Shown here: positions 9,946-20,395 of the stretch, piece by piece | Layout of the letters: each line of letters begins with the position of its first letter | Numbering within the stretch: the first letter of the stretch is position 1 | NCBI GenBank assembly: GCA_010093605.1 | Contig: MU004181.1 | Coordinates: 1,798,001-1,862,000, forward strand | From: Lophium mytilinum | Taxonomy: Eukaryota > Ascomycota > Dothideomycetes > Mytilinidiales > Mytilinidiaceae | Direction: 5' to 3' | DNA: 64,000 nt | Notes under the pieces: model-generated | Told to the model about the DNA's origin: nothing | Database searches by the model: none | What the model saw: only the letters and a program-made list of their open reading frames with translations | Translations under genes and position numbers: made by a program

Positions 9946-9995
9946 GAGTCAAAACGAGGATATAAGATGAGGAGTCAAAACGGAGAGCCAAAACG
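9946..9995. repeat. Three close copies of GAG(T/C)CAAAACG
   Basis: Copies at 9946-9956, 9972-9982 and 9985-9995, about 70-120 bp upstream of the TGAGTCA element of gene C. A direct 11-mer cluster of this kind could be a binding-site array; no factor can be named. Confidence 0.45.
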
Positions 9996-10096
9996 AAAGG
10001 TCAGGTCACCGTAAAGGACGATTCAAAAGGTTAGCCTTTTGGGTTCTAGGGAGCTTTAATAGCTAGTACGATCGTCGACATAACCCCACCGAAGCA

Positions 10097-12307
10097 TTAC
10101 TCTCCATCCGGTGTCCTAGCCTTGACGAAATCAACCAAATCAAAGAAGCTCTTCTTATACCTCCTCTCCTGCGTTGTGCGATTCACGGTCTGCAATCCAA
10201 AACGCGCGTCATAGTCCCCAAACTCCCAATTGTCAGCGAATGACCATGCGAGTGCGCCAACGACATGGACACCATCCTATGACTCAGTCAGTTTCATACT
10301 TGCCCAAGCTCACCAGCCCCTCAAATTTCTCATCAGGAGGACATAGACTCACCTCCCAGATACTTTTCAGAATTTCACTCATAAATGACTGATAATACAC
10401 GCTTCTCGGCGAGTCAAATAGCATGTCCTCAAGCACGGCCTTCTCTGCTTCCGCAAAAACCGGGAATCCGAATTCTGTGACAAACACGGGAGTGTGCCAG
10501 GTGTTGTACAGATAGCTGAGGTACTCGCGGAGATAAGTCGGGGTGATGTAGACGTATGAGTAACTGCGGTACCCGATGTTCCAGCCATTCGTCGTGATGG
10601 TTGATTGGTTGACGCAATAGGGGAAGAAGGGATCCGACGTGTTAGCGGCACATGCTTGGATACCGTAGCTGGGTGCTGAGACTACTGTCGCTGTATACGG
10701 ATCGATGCCTAGGAAATCGGCCGTGCCGTTGAGGTAGGCGAGGTCCTCAGTGGAGAGCGGGACGTAATCGGGAATTGTGGTCTTGTAGGATTCGGGATAG
10801 TCGATACCAAGCATCAGTGGATTGCAGAATGTACCGAGCCTATGATTAGGTTAGCAAGTTGTGCTGTGATAGACCATCAACTAGTAATGCTTACTGAAAC
10901 TCATTAAACCAATTTGTAGCATAAACATCACTCTCATTCTTAGGATCCCGAGGCACGCCGAAGTTGTCGTTGAACTTGATACCAAACTTTCCTGTTCCTT
11001 GCAGGTCTTCGTGATAGAAGTGCCACAGTCGAGCGTGAGCTTTGACGACTGAGTCGATGCTTTTGCCGTTATCGGAATAGAGAAGAGGTTCGTTGAAGCT
11101 AGGAGGGTCAATTCGAGATGCGCGAGTCGTCTCTAGGTCAACATACCTCATCCAGAAAGGAATTCGATCGGCATAGTGAGTAAGCACGATTTTTCCATAG
11201 TTTACAAAAGCGTCCTGGAAGGTCTCATTCTGATAACCACCATTAACATAGCCAATGAGGGCATCATCATAGACGGTGGTCAAGTTTCCGAAGAACTGTA
11301 ATGGAGTATCGAAATGGAACAATGTCACTATAGGAATCATCCCCTTTTCCAAAATGAAGTCGATCAGGTCGTTGTAGTGCTGAATGCCTTCCTGGTTGAC
11401 TGGCGTCCCCGGGAGAGCGAATGGGAGAATCCGAGTCCAAGCGACGGAGAAGGAATAGTACTTGACTCCCATACTTGCAAGCCTTTCAATATCTTGTTTG
11501 TACAGATAGTAGTTCTCGTTCGTGATCTATGGGCAACCATATGTTAGGCTTTGATATTGAGAGAGTTTGAGTAACACACATAATCGCGAGCTTTATCTCC
11601 AGTTTCGAGGACTTCCATTAAGGTTGGACCTCGACCTTCTTGCGCAACCGCTCCTAGAGCTATTTAGTCCCAGTACACTAACAGTCTGTAAGGTACTTAC
11701 CCTCTATTTGAGAAGCAGACCCTGCAACTCCGAATACAAATTCCTCTGGAAAGCTGTAGCAATCCGTGGGCCCAAAGTACTCCGGCGGCGGTAGGACAAG
11801 TTCGCTGGACGCTACCGGTGTGGGGCTAACTGTGGTAGTATAAATCCCGGTCTGCGTAAGATTAGTCACTGTATCCTGATTTGATATATTGGGGATATGG
11901 TGCCATCTACTTACAGCTGTGAAGTTCGTGAGATTTGCCCCGTTCCACAAGGCACTCCACGCCGCAGTGCCATATGCATCGGCTGTATCAGTGGCGGTTG
12001 CTGTGTCATTAGGGTTCCAGCTTCCCCACGTGGTCGTCGAGACATTGGGGACAAGATGACTGAGGGATTCATATGGCTGTGCATATGTAAAGGTAGTGGT
12101 AGGATTTGCTACAGAAGTCGCCGTCCTCAACGTCTCATTCAGCGTAAAGGAAAAAGCTGAGAATCGATACGTGGGCTCGGACGGAGCTGGTTTTGATGAA
12201 CAAAAGGGGCGAGCCGCAGGACCTTGCACCGGGATATAAATTTGCTGAGAACACACGCTGTTCAGTGTCCAGAACACGACGCATAACCGTAATGCCGTGG
12301 TGAACAT
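10097..12307 (-). CDS. Secreted glycoside hydrolase family 1 (beta-glucosidase-like)
   Basis: Hydrolyses beta-glucosides from the non-reducing end in most members. Exons 11915..12307, 11701..11851, 11580..11653, 11147..11526, 10895..11098, 10353..10839 and 10097..10276, all in phase. Signal peptide MFTTALRLCVVFWTLNSVCS, then about 130 Thr/Ser/Asn-rich residues with many N-glycosylation sites, then the GH1 barrel: SASQIEGAVAQEGRGP, GVKYYSFSVAWTRILP, acid/base motif WMSFNEP (formed by splicing), nucleophile motif VFVTEFGFPV and the end ALAWSFADNWEFGDYDARFG. The nucleophile motif is TEFG where most GH1 have TENG, and WSFADNWEF stands for the usual WSLMDNFEW. The first intron (63 bp) has no stop and is a multiple of three, so an unspliced reading also stays open. 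Substrate unknown. Confidence 0.9.
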
Positions 12308-13494
12308 GATGGAAACGAAGAAGACTCTTTTCTACAGTAGGTTCTACATCTCGTACCCTTCTATTTAAACTCGTATGACTAGTGAAAACTTGAATCATCA
12401 CTGGGACGAAGCGTGACCACAGTTAAGCTCGAATGAGCAATTGCACGCGTAAAATATGGGGTATCTTTGTACCGCGGCCTGGAATTCTTTCTCCCGAAAG
12501 CCCTGGACGTCATCTTGTGGGGAAGAGATTGGATGGAGATTCGTTCCTGGAAGAAAGTTGAAGGCGGGGAAGCTTGGCGGCCTTGGCATTCCTCGTCGTT
12601 CGGAGGAAATTCGGCCCGAAACGACGGCATTTCTGACGGCGATTGCGAATGTCGCCTGCTCACTGCATATATATAATGCTAACTTCCATTAATGCTGTCC
12701 TACATCAGCCTTCTGTGCGAGATTGTTTTTTCGCGTCATCCAGATGGAATTATGGGTCTTGCTCGTGACGACTCCCACTGACATTTCAATATTCTGGAAG
12801 GCATCAATGCATCGCTGCTCGGCTTTCTGTCCCATCTTCGTAAAATTCTATTCGATGGTTGATTCATGCCGCCGTCGGCGTTGACAGTCCCGCCGACGAC
12901 GCCCGAAAGCCGTCATGATGTCTGGATTGAGACACGAGGCTTTACGACAGCCTTGGAAAGCACCTGTTGATTAATCATCTTACCAGTGCCCACACCGCTT
13001 TTGCTACAAAGACTCAGCGTGGATGGCGAAATAGGGTCAGTTACATGCCACAACAGGAAGTCTACTCTTAGGGTCTACCTAGGTACGACCTATTGCTAAT
13101 CAGACAGCCTGCTCCTTCACCTGTAGGCAGGGATTTGAGGAACTCGACCAGTGGCATGGATGGACTGCACTTGCAAGCAATAACAACAACCCGACATGTG
13201 TAGTGCTAGCTGCAGGAAAGTATAGCCTCGAGATTCTATTGGATATTCTCAGCCACTGCGCTACTAGCACATGTATCAGCTCAGTGATTACAAACCCGAC
13301 TCGCCAGTTCTCAAGCTGTGAGCCTTGGAAATCTGGGAGACCAAGCTGCGTATAAAAGAGAGACAGAATCTTCTTTTAGGAGGCAGACATCAGCTTGAAA
13401 TCTCCCAAAAAGCACTTCGTTCCAATACCTCCAACTTTCCAAGTCCCCTCAGGAATCCTTCCATTAACTCATTTTCTCTGTCCCAACCGCAAGT
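12308..13494. other. Intergenic between divergent GH1 and DUF1993 genes
   Basis: Holds the GH1 promoter (TTTAAATA read on the minus strand near 12360) and the DUF1993 promoter (GCGTATAAAAG at about 13348). No supported gene; the short frames between 12380 and 12690 overlap on both strands and lack any family signal. Confidence 0.5.
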
Positions 13495-14007
13495 ATGGGT
13501 GTCCCATTCTACAACCTCACTGTGCCTGTCTTCGTCCGCGCCTTCGCCAATCTCTCCGCCATCCTCAAAATCGCCGAAGCCCACGCCAAAACCAACAATA
13601 TCGACCCCTCAACGCTCCTTGAAGCACGCCTCTACCCAGACATGGCCTCGCTCCCCTTCCAGATCCAGCGCTGCAGCGACTCCGCCAAACTCGCGGCCGT
13701 CCGCCTTTCAGGCGCCGAGAACGTGTCCATGGCCGACACTGAAACCACATTTGAACAGCTTCATGAGCGCATCCAGAAGACAGTCGACTTTCTGCAGGCT
13801 ACAGATGAGAAGGCATGGGAGGGGAAGGAGACGTTTCTGGTGAACTTCAGAATGGGTCCAATCGAGAAGACGTATTCAGGAGAGAGATATATGCTGGAGT
13901 TTGCTCTTCCGAACTTTTTCTTCCATGTGACGACGGCGTACGATATCTTGAGGAGCAAGGGCGTGCCGATTGGGAAGATGCAGTATTTGGCTGGAGGATT
14001 CATGTGA
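13495..14007 (+). CDS. DUF1993 family protein
   Basis: Intronless, 170 aa, start MGVPFYNLTVPVFVRAF. The family, common in fungi and bacteria, is a helical protein of unknown function. Family features: the N-terminal repeated-looking helix (VRAFANLSAILKIAEAHA), LLEARLYPDMASLPFQIQ, and the C-terminal LPNFFFHVTTAYDILRSKGV followed by PIGKMQYL. No signal peptide or membrane segment, so probably cytosolic. A TATAAAAG box about 145 bp upstream of the ATG fits the strand. It converges on the GH76 gene. Confidence 0.9.
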   Translation: MGVPFYNLTVPVFVRAFANLSAILKIAEAHAKTNNIDPSTLLEARLYPDMASLPFQIQRCSDSAKLAAVRLSGAENVSMADTETTFEQLHERIQKTVDFLQATDEKAWEGKETFLVNFRMGPIEKTYSGERYMLEFALPNFFFHVTTAYDILRSKGVPIGKMQYLAGGFM

Positions 14008-14120
14008 GGGGACTACGTAGCGTTGTCGTGATGGTCACGGGGTGAGAGTTGCATCACTGAAAAGGGCGAGTTTCCGGTATCGTTCTTTCAAGGTAGCAAA
14101 GCATAGAAGGCCTTAAAATC

Positions 14121-14362
14121 TACTGTTTTCGACCATCTGAGCGAACGGAAGAATCCTACAAATGCAAGACAATACGTTAGCCAAAACAAGCTGCCAGTAC
14201 CCCTGACCCGCACTTTCTATGATAACTAATTTTTCCTCAAATGTACTTTTATCGACCATCTAAGCAGTCGAAAGAAGGTAATGCGATTCATGCAAACCAA
14301 GCCACTGCTCTAACCAAAACAGGCTTCCAGTACCCTTGCACTCACTTTTCCACGATGACCAA
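14121..14362. repeat. Two imperfect tandem copies of a ~110-120 bp unit
   Basis: Unit 1 about 14121-14229, unit 2 about 14243-14362. Shared landmarks in order: TCGACCATCT(A/G)AGC, TAACCAAAAC or TAGCCAAAAC, C(T/A)GCCAGTACCC or CTTCCAGTACCC, and GAT(A/G)AC(C/T)AAT. They fill the space between the convergent stops of the DUF1993 and GH76 genes, so they would lie in the 3' untranslated regions. Confidence 0.7.
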
Positions 14363-14378
14363 TTCCAAAGCCCCTGAC

Positions 14379-15566
14379 TCAATGCACAACAACCGCAGCC
14401 ACAAGGGCATCCATCGCCGAACAATGCGTCGACGCATTAACGGGATCTACGAACGGGCCCGCCCAGTTCACGCTCAGCATATCCCCTTGATTCCGATCAT
14501 TCTTCCATATGCTATTCGCAGACGCCTGAATGACTCTGACATACTCCTGGTGCGGCGCAACGCTATGCAGCGCTTGCAGATTCCTCACAAAGATGCCCTT
14601 GAATTGCGTCCCGTCCGGCGCACAATTGGGTTCGCATCCATAGTCATGAACGACGCCATTCGTGTCTGTCAAGGCAGAAATCGCGGCCGCGGCGATTTTT
14701 GCTGCGGCAAGCAGGTAGCTGGAATCCGGGGCGGCTTTGTTGAGTTCGACGAGGCCGCCGAGGACAACGCCTTGGTTGTAAGTCCACACGGTCTGACCGT
14801 TGTTCTTGCAATCGAGGGTGAGGCCGTCGTTGATAGTGTTGTTGGCATTTATCATGCCGCTAGCTTTGAACCATTTCCATTCTTTTTGCGCCCAGTTCAC
14901 GTAGTAGGCTTTGTTGGGCACGCGGTTGGCTAAATGAGCGGCTACGCTGAGGAAGAGCTCGTTTGCAATTGCGTTTGCATAGTCGTGTTTGTAGGACCAC
15001 CATATGCCCCCGTTAATGCAGTTGGTGGGCCAGCCAGCCGTCATGCCCTCGAAGATACCGATGGCTGTCTGCAGGTAGTCTTGGTTCTTGGTGATGTCGT
15101 ATGCAGCAATCCAAGCAAGCGCCCACCAGCCGTCGTCATCATAGTAGCCGTCTAGCCATTCTGAAGCGTTGACTTGGCCTGGATGACCATAATGTCCGGG
15201 AGGCCAGTGGTGCGGCCAGGACGGCGGGTAGTACGTGTGTGGCTCGCCATTGGTGTTGACTTTCTCGATTCCTGGAGCTGGATTCACGGCTGGCGCGACG
15301 ACGTAGGTGTTGTTGAAGACATGTGTAGCTAAGGGGACAACCGATTTATCGATCGCCGCAAAGTCTGCGAGCATAGTCAGGCAATTCGCTCCATTCCACC
15401 ATCCTGCTGTGTCCCAGATGCCGCTCGTCTCATTGTACCATGCAGCCTGTAGAGTATTGAGGGAAGTAGTTGCCTTGGACTCGGCAGACTGAGCAAAGAC
15501 TTGTGTGTTTTTTGCAAGCAATAGAAGGAAGGAAGCGGACACGGAGGTTAAGAAGTGAAGAAGCAT
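14379..15566 (-). CDS. Secreted glycoside hydrolase family 76 (alpha-1,6-mannanase-like)
   Basis: Intronless, 395 aa. GH76 includes fungal Dfg5/Dcw1 cell-wall enzymes and secreted endo-alpha-1,6-mannanases. Start at 15566 is chosen because a signal peptide begins there (MLLHFLTSVSASFLLLLA); an AAATATAG box lies about 95 bp upstream. The open frame continues to 15851 without similarity. Family signals: WWNGANCLTMLADF, the acidic catalytic-type motif YYDDDGWWALAWIAAYD, CINGGIWWS, and VWTYNQGVVLGGLVEL. Several N-glycosylation sites. There is no long hydrophobic tail, so it is more likely soluble than GPI-anchored. Substrate specificity cannot be read from sequence. Confidence 0.9.
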   Translation of the reverse strand: MLLHFLTSVSASFLLLLAKNTQVFAQSAESKATTSLNTLQAAWYNETSGIWDTAGWWNGANCLTMLADFAAIDKSVVPLATHVFNNTYVVAPAVNPAPGIEKVNTNGEPHTYYPPSWPHHWPPGHYGHPGQVNASEWLDGYYDDDGWWALAWIAAYDITKNQDYLQTAIGIFEGMTAGWPTNCINGGIWWSYKHDYANAIANELFLSVAAHLANRVPNKAYYVNWAQKEWKWFKASGMINANNTINDGLTLDCKNNGQTVWTYNQGVVLGGLVELNKAAPDSSYLLAAAKIAAAAISALTDTNGVVHDYGCEPNCAPDGTQFKGIFVRNLQALHSVAPHQEYVRVIQASANSIWKNDRNQGDMLSVNWAGPFVDPVNASTHCSAMDALVAAVVVH

Positions 15567-16592
15567 GTTGGCCCAGGGCTCGGGCTGCTGGCCACAGTTC
15601 TGGGGTATCGTGCCGTCTAATGGACATGATGGAACCATCTTGTGACCCTGTGGCATTCTATATTTGGTGAGAAGACCCAGAATAGTCCCTGCTGTACCTA
15701 GTCGGGCGGGGAAGGGACATGGGGTGATGGAGGATTCGGCCCTAGTTGTCACGAGAATCAAAGTCGTGTCCTCCCCTGCCTCCAGCAGTAAAGTAGCGAG
15801 GATATGAGAACCAATCGTCAGCCCGGCGTGTCCGAGACCGGTACTCTTCATGTGTCTGAGAGGAAATGGTCGGGTTCAAAGTCAGGCCGTCAGCTGCAGA
15901 TCATCCTAGAGAGATGATCCTTGGAAGGTTGGACGTCACTGTAGGGGGGGGGCGTTATTTAACTCGACTCGGATTACGATGTCTGGTGCTACAAGGTAGA
16001 ACACTCAATGAAGAACGCGTAAGCATCCCTTTGACGCGTTGAACATGTCCTGGGAAGACAACGAAGAAGCAGTGTTGTTGGGAGGTGATCGTGCTCAGTT
16101 GCACGCCCAAGATGCGGTGTTCACGCGAAGTCTCCGGCGCTTTGGGGCGGTAAATGTTCAGGCAAATTGAAAGAGATGACAGGCTTTATTTATGCTTTCA
16201 TAGGTGAGTCAAGGCTATTCGAGCAGTGACAGGCACGTTCATATTCTGCGGACGTAGTCAATAGTCTTAAGTTACTCTGCAAGGCGAGTGTAAAAACACC
16301 AGAATGCTCTACCGCAGCCAGGGAATCATGCTCATGTTTTGTAGTGGACAAGTTCTTGAGCCATGCAGAACTTAGACAATTACAGTCGGCTATCTACTAT
16401 ATACAAACGTACACAATGTCTCCATGTTTTCAGCGCAACCATTTCGTTTGTAGTCTGGTTGCTCGTGACGTCCATGGTTATCTAAAGGTCATTATAATGC
16501 CCATCCCTCCTATCAATAGCATCCAGTTTTCATAATTTGCATCCGCAAAATCGGGTATATCCAAGGGTATCATCTACGACATTATCCCTCCC
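15567..16592. other. Intergenic upstream of GH76
   Basis: Contains a run of G near 15943-15951 and the sequence upstream of GH76. No coding frame with family signal. The last part (16510-16592) is the 3' flank of the Smr gene. Confidence 0.4.
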
Positions 16593-17471
16593 TCACATAA
16601 CCACACAGCATCCGCGTAGGGCCCTTATGCAACCAGGCAGGACCTTCTTGACCACTTGCTCAATCTCTTCGTTCTGGTTCTGCTGCTGATTCTGGTTCTG
16701 GTTCTGGTGTTGGCCTCCATGCTGCTGCTGTTGCCCACCGTGAGATTGTCCCTGTCCACCATGGTACTGTCCCTGTCCGCCATGCTGTTGTCCACCACCG
16801 TAATGCGGTGCAGGAGGCATCACCGCAGCTCCACCTTGCAAATTGATATACATCCGACCCTCGTTCTCCTCAGTGGCATATTGTAAACCGAGTTCTTGGC
16901 ACACTTGCTCAACGCGAGGCTTAATTTTCTGGACGTGATTTCGCGAGTGGTTTCCTTTGCCTACAATGCTACAGGTCGAATTAGCTAACACAATCTACCA
17001 AGCAGCAGTCGTAATTAGATGGTAGAGACTCACACATGCAAATGCGTCTGCCCATTCTGTTGCGCGTATCGAATCCTTTGCTCCAGAATCTCTTCTGCCT
17101 CCTCAACAAACTGCCCGTGAAGGTCAATGGTGTCGCCACCCACTCTACCAACAGCATTGTTCTCCCTGAATATATAGTCGGAGGCCTGTTTGTTGTACTG
17201 ATCCATCTGCGCCGCATGTTGTTTCCCTTCCTCAGACAGTTGATGCGCTAGACCGCCATTCCCAGACTCGTAAGCTTGATGTGCGCGGTCGAAGCATGAG
17301 CTACGTTTCGCGGCTTCTTGGCGCGCCGCATCGCGAAGGCGGTCATATTCGGCTTCTGCGCCAGAATTGTCGTGGTTGAGGGCTACCGTTGAGGTGAGTG
17401 GCTGGCAGATCGCGTCAAGGTAGAGTTTGGCGCTTACCACGACCGCCTAGTCTTGTCATTGGAATTGCCAT
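16593..17471 (-). CDS. DUF1771-Smr domain protein with C-terminal CaaX box
   Basis: Smr domains bind or cleave nucleic acid in several families; cellular role here unknown. Exons 17438..17471, 17034..17382 and 16593..16968 (introns 55 and 65 bp) give 252 aa. Exon 1 is only 34 bp (MAIPMTRLGGR) and is fixed by phase and a GTAAGC donor. DUF1771: EYDRLRDAARQEAAKRSSCF to MDQYNKQASDYIF, about residues 20-85. Smr: GDTIDLHGQFVEEAEEILEQ to HVIVGKGNHSRNHVQ and INLQGG. A Gln/Gly/His-rich low-complexity linker follows (GGQQHGGQGQYHGGQGQ). The protein ends RGCCVVM: Cys-aliphatic-aliphatic-Met with an extra Cys before it, the form of a farnesylated and possibly palmitoylated tail, which would place it on a membrane. 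Confidence 0.9.
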
Positions 17472-18785
17472 TATAGATGTATTCGAGGAAGAATGTTATT
17501 AATAAAGGAATATTGGCGACGCAGGTACAATGTTGATTTGAGACCGGGGTGTTGCTGTGAAGGGTGAGGCTGTAATGCAGGCGCGGGCCGAGGATCCATC
17601 GAGATCGCCGCCAAGAGACCTTAGCCCATTCCGCACATAGACGTCTCACGTTCAGCAACCTCGACGAGATTGCATACAACATAACCAGTTTTTATCGTAG
17701 CTCCCTGGATTATATTCTGTCCAAACATGTCACATACGTCTACCTTCGTACGATGCCTTTTCGCCCATAGGGTAATTTTTAAGCTTTTCATGTCACTCCG
17801 CACATAAAAGTCTCAAAACTCTAGTCCATATGGACGCGTCTCACTGCGGATAGTTTACCGAGAAAGTTGCACGAAAGACTCGAGGAGTCAGTAGCTGATC
17901 TAATAAGGGCGATCTCAAATCGTTGCGGCTAGCTAGTAAGATGACACCGGAATTGGGGCATGGCGCGAGCAACCTTGATGAAACCGGTTTCATCACAACT
18001 GGCCTTGATAGCTGATTTTTAAGTCTTGAAGTACTTAGACATGCTACGTAAGGTTGCTCTAATTGATATTCGTTTGCCAAGCCTAAAATGTCGGAAGCTC
18101 GCAAATCACTGTAAAATCGCATCTGCTCTGGTTCCCTCTGAGTTACGTACACGAAAATCAAGTTTGGCTTGCTTACTAGACATGCAAGAGTCTTGACCCA
18201 TTCAGAGACAGACCTAGAACCTAGGGCAATTGATACACGAAGATAGTCTCAGCTACCTTCTGCGATTCAGTGTACAAGAAGCTCACGCAACCTACTCCTC
18301 AGCACGATTGCAGTACTAGGAAGTCGTACTCGTTGTAAGTAACCAATACCTTGTCAAGCTCGCTGTTATATGGTGGAAGCCTATCCGTCGAAAAGAAATC
18401 CTCCGCTCCAGTCGGACATCACTTAAGGGTACCCGAAAAGGCGACATGACTTTTTGAGGGTGTGGGACGTTTCAAGTTTTTCGAGGTTGGCAACCAATGA
18501 AGCTTGACGAGGCTTGCCAACTAAGCAGCAAGCCGCTTGAAAACTCTTCGCCGATCATCGTCCTCGAACAATCACACACCTACCTGTCTTCGTTCTCACA
18601 ACTCCGATGACACGTTCCAAACTTCATTCGCGCTTTGTCGAAGTCTCTTAACGCGTTCCCATCGACGTGTTCACAAGCTTGCTGCCTTGTATCGCCCTAT
18701 GAGCCTTATCTGAACGGACTTTTCGTTATCAGGGCTGCTCCAGAATTGCCACTTCCAACCGGACCTTCTCGTTGACACTGCCATC
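17472..18785. other. Intergenic, no supported gene
   Basis: About 1.3 kb between the Smr gene and the first LRR-like copy. A 106-codon minus frame (17841-18161) has no ATG-supported family signal. The last 180 bp directly upstream of 18786 stay open in the LRR frame after a TGA (LLQNCHFQPDLLVDTAI), so the LRR copy may once have been longer. Confidence 0.35.
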
Positions 18786-19499
18786 ATGGAACAGCCAGCG
18801 AACGGCCTGTTGAAGTCTATCATCGAGTTCTCGAAGCCGACGCCCGCCCTAAAGGACATTCGCGTAAAGTGCGACGGAATGCTCGTCCTGTCCACGTATG
18901 AGTCCTACATCAACGAAGGTCGGAGATCAGTAGAAGCCACTGCACAAACACAGACCCTCAACATGGAGGTGTCATCTATCAGCGGCGATGAAATCGCACT
19001 TTCAAGAGCGGTTGCACGAGTCGTGGTTAAAGCAAGTGATCTCGAGGTTCTCCAACTCCAGTGGCGCGATAACTCGATACCACTCTGATCCTGTGTCTCG
19101 AATGGCCACAATCCCCTCAGCTTCCTAATGGACTCATCGTGCCCAAAACTACGAGAGTTATCGTTGACTAGAACAATCGTCGAAGGATTAGTGTTTCTAG
19201 ACTTCTTGGAATCACACGCACGAAGTCTTCGCAGCGTGTCCTTGGTGGACATCTATCTTCAGCCAACTAGGCGGTGGAAAGAAATCATTCGACACATTCC
19301 GAGCATATTGTTGCTAGAGACAATCCACCTTCGAAACCTTTGGGATGCGGACACGGATAATACTCGGGGCCTGTTGTTGGATGGATTTGATGGCGTTCAC
19401 GACGCGTCAATCATGGACTTTTGTTTAGGCAAAAGCAAGTCTCTAGTGATGGATCATGAAGAATGGCTTCGAACGTGCGTGATAACTCTCATTTTGTAA
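18786..19499 (+). pseudogene. LRR-like protein, copy 1 of a duplicated module, interrupted
   Basis: Reads as one frame from MEQPANGLLK to ITLIL, with a single in-frame TGA at 19086-19088. Leucine-rich periodicity is clear: ALKDIRVKC, LEVLQLQW, CPKLRELSLTRT, RSLRSVSLVDIYL, LLETIHLRNLW. It aligns along its length with copy 2 (LEVLHLRW, FPSLQEVSL, SSIRSISLRDMYM, LEKISLWNLW), and the alignment leaves no room for an intron that would remove the stop, so a nonsense change is likely. A 3' intron near the end (donor GTGCGT after EWLR) may be present as in copy 2. No F-box was found. Function unknown; in fungi such LRR proteins are often substrate adaptors. Confidence 0.55.
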
Positions 19500-19728
19500 C
19501 TTGCTCTTACCATCGCTCGACGCGGCTCAACAGGTCGTCAACGGCCTAGCTGCTATCTAAACTTACTACGACCTAAGGTTCGACTTGGTTTTGTGGCATT
19601 CTTGATGGACAAGAGCGACACGGAAGTAGTGGTGGACTATCGGTCAAGATCTAGTACACATTCTGACACAATGATCTAGCAACCGTCCTGCATCTACAGA
19701 GACGAACACAGAACCGCAAGGTGTCGAT

Positions 19729-20395
19729 ATGCATGATTCGCCCGCTGCTCGTAGTGCCTCGTCTTCGGTCAGGTCGGTGTCTCGTCCTCCGCGCCTCGGG
19801 AATGGCAAGGTCAAGGTTGCCAACTCAAATCCTCGTGCATCTGGGATGTCAACTAGAGCTGCCCCGTCTCCCCCTGCTGACTCGGCACCGGGGTCGTCTG
19901 CCTCAAACCGTCTAAGCAACTATGAGGCATTCGAGTGTGCCGATAAGCTCCGCATACCGTGGGTGCGGAGTAATACCAAGTCACGGGTGTCGTACATCAT
20001 GACAGGTATTGGCAAATGATGGTATTTGTCCCCAGACGAAGTAACAGCACGGAGTGCGAAAAGACGAGGGCACTGTGGGGCACATTGCTCGTATAATGGA
20101 GACAGAGCTTGGGGAACAGTTTCTTGGAGATGATAAATGCACTCAGTGCAAGCGGAGAGGGTTTGAATGCTGGGCATACTCCAAAGAGGCCCTAGGGCAA
20201 GTGAACCGAGGTGGAGTGGCCTGCGCTCGTTGTCGTCACAGCCCCATCAGCAGATGCAGCCTCTCCCCATATCCGGGACGTGGGAAAAGAGGCAGGCGGA
20301 CGAGGAGCGAGGCATTAGCCATTGTTGATCTGGGTAGTGGGAGTCCTGATGAGGTTTCTGATGAGTGGAATAACCCGGATGATGAGAGCGAGTGA
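19729..20395 (+). CDS. Zn2Cys6-like cysteine motif protein, copy 1 of the duplicated module
   Basis: Exon 1 starts at MHDSPAARSAS and is Ser/Arg/Pro-rich, ending near DKLRIPWV. An intron is needed before the second frame; I favour about 19987-20047 (GTGTCG donor, TAACAG acceptor), but the donor is uncertain. Exon 2 carries METELGEQFLGDDKC and a cysteine array of spacing C-x2-C-x6-C-x17-C-x2-C-x7-C, close to the fungal Zn(II)2Cys6 pattern but with a longer middle loop. A basic stretch (PGRGKRGRRTRSEA) and an acidic end (DEWNNPDDESE) follow. It could be a DNA-binding protein or a degenerate relative. Copy 2 lies at 21.8-22.1 kb. Confidence 0.5.

Noticed and set aside
10283-10293. TGACTCAGTCA palindrome as a possible regulatory site
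   Set aside because: It lies inside the last GH1 intron beside the branch site and is not in a promoter position.
14241-14933. 230-codon plus-strand frame overlapping GH76
   Set aside because: Antisense to a clear GH76 coding region; the first part is made of the tandem repeat.
15567-15851. N-terminal extension of GH76 by 95 codons
   Set aside because: Would bury the signal peptide; a TATA-like box lies inside the extension, and the added sequence has no family match.
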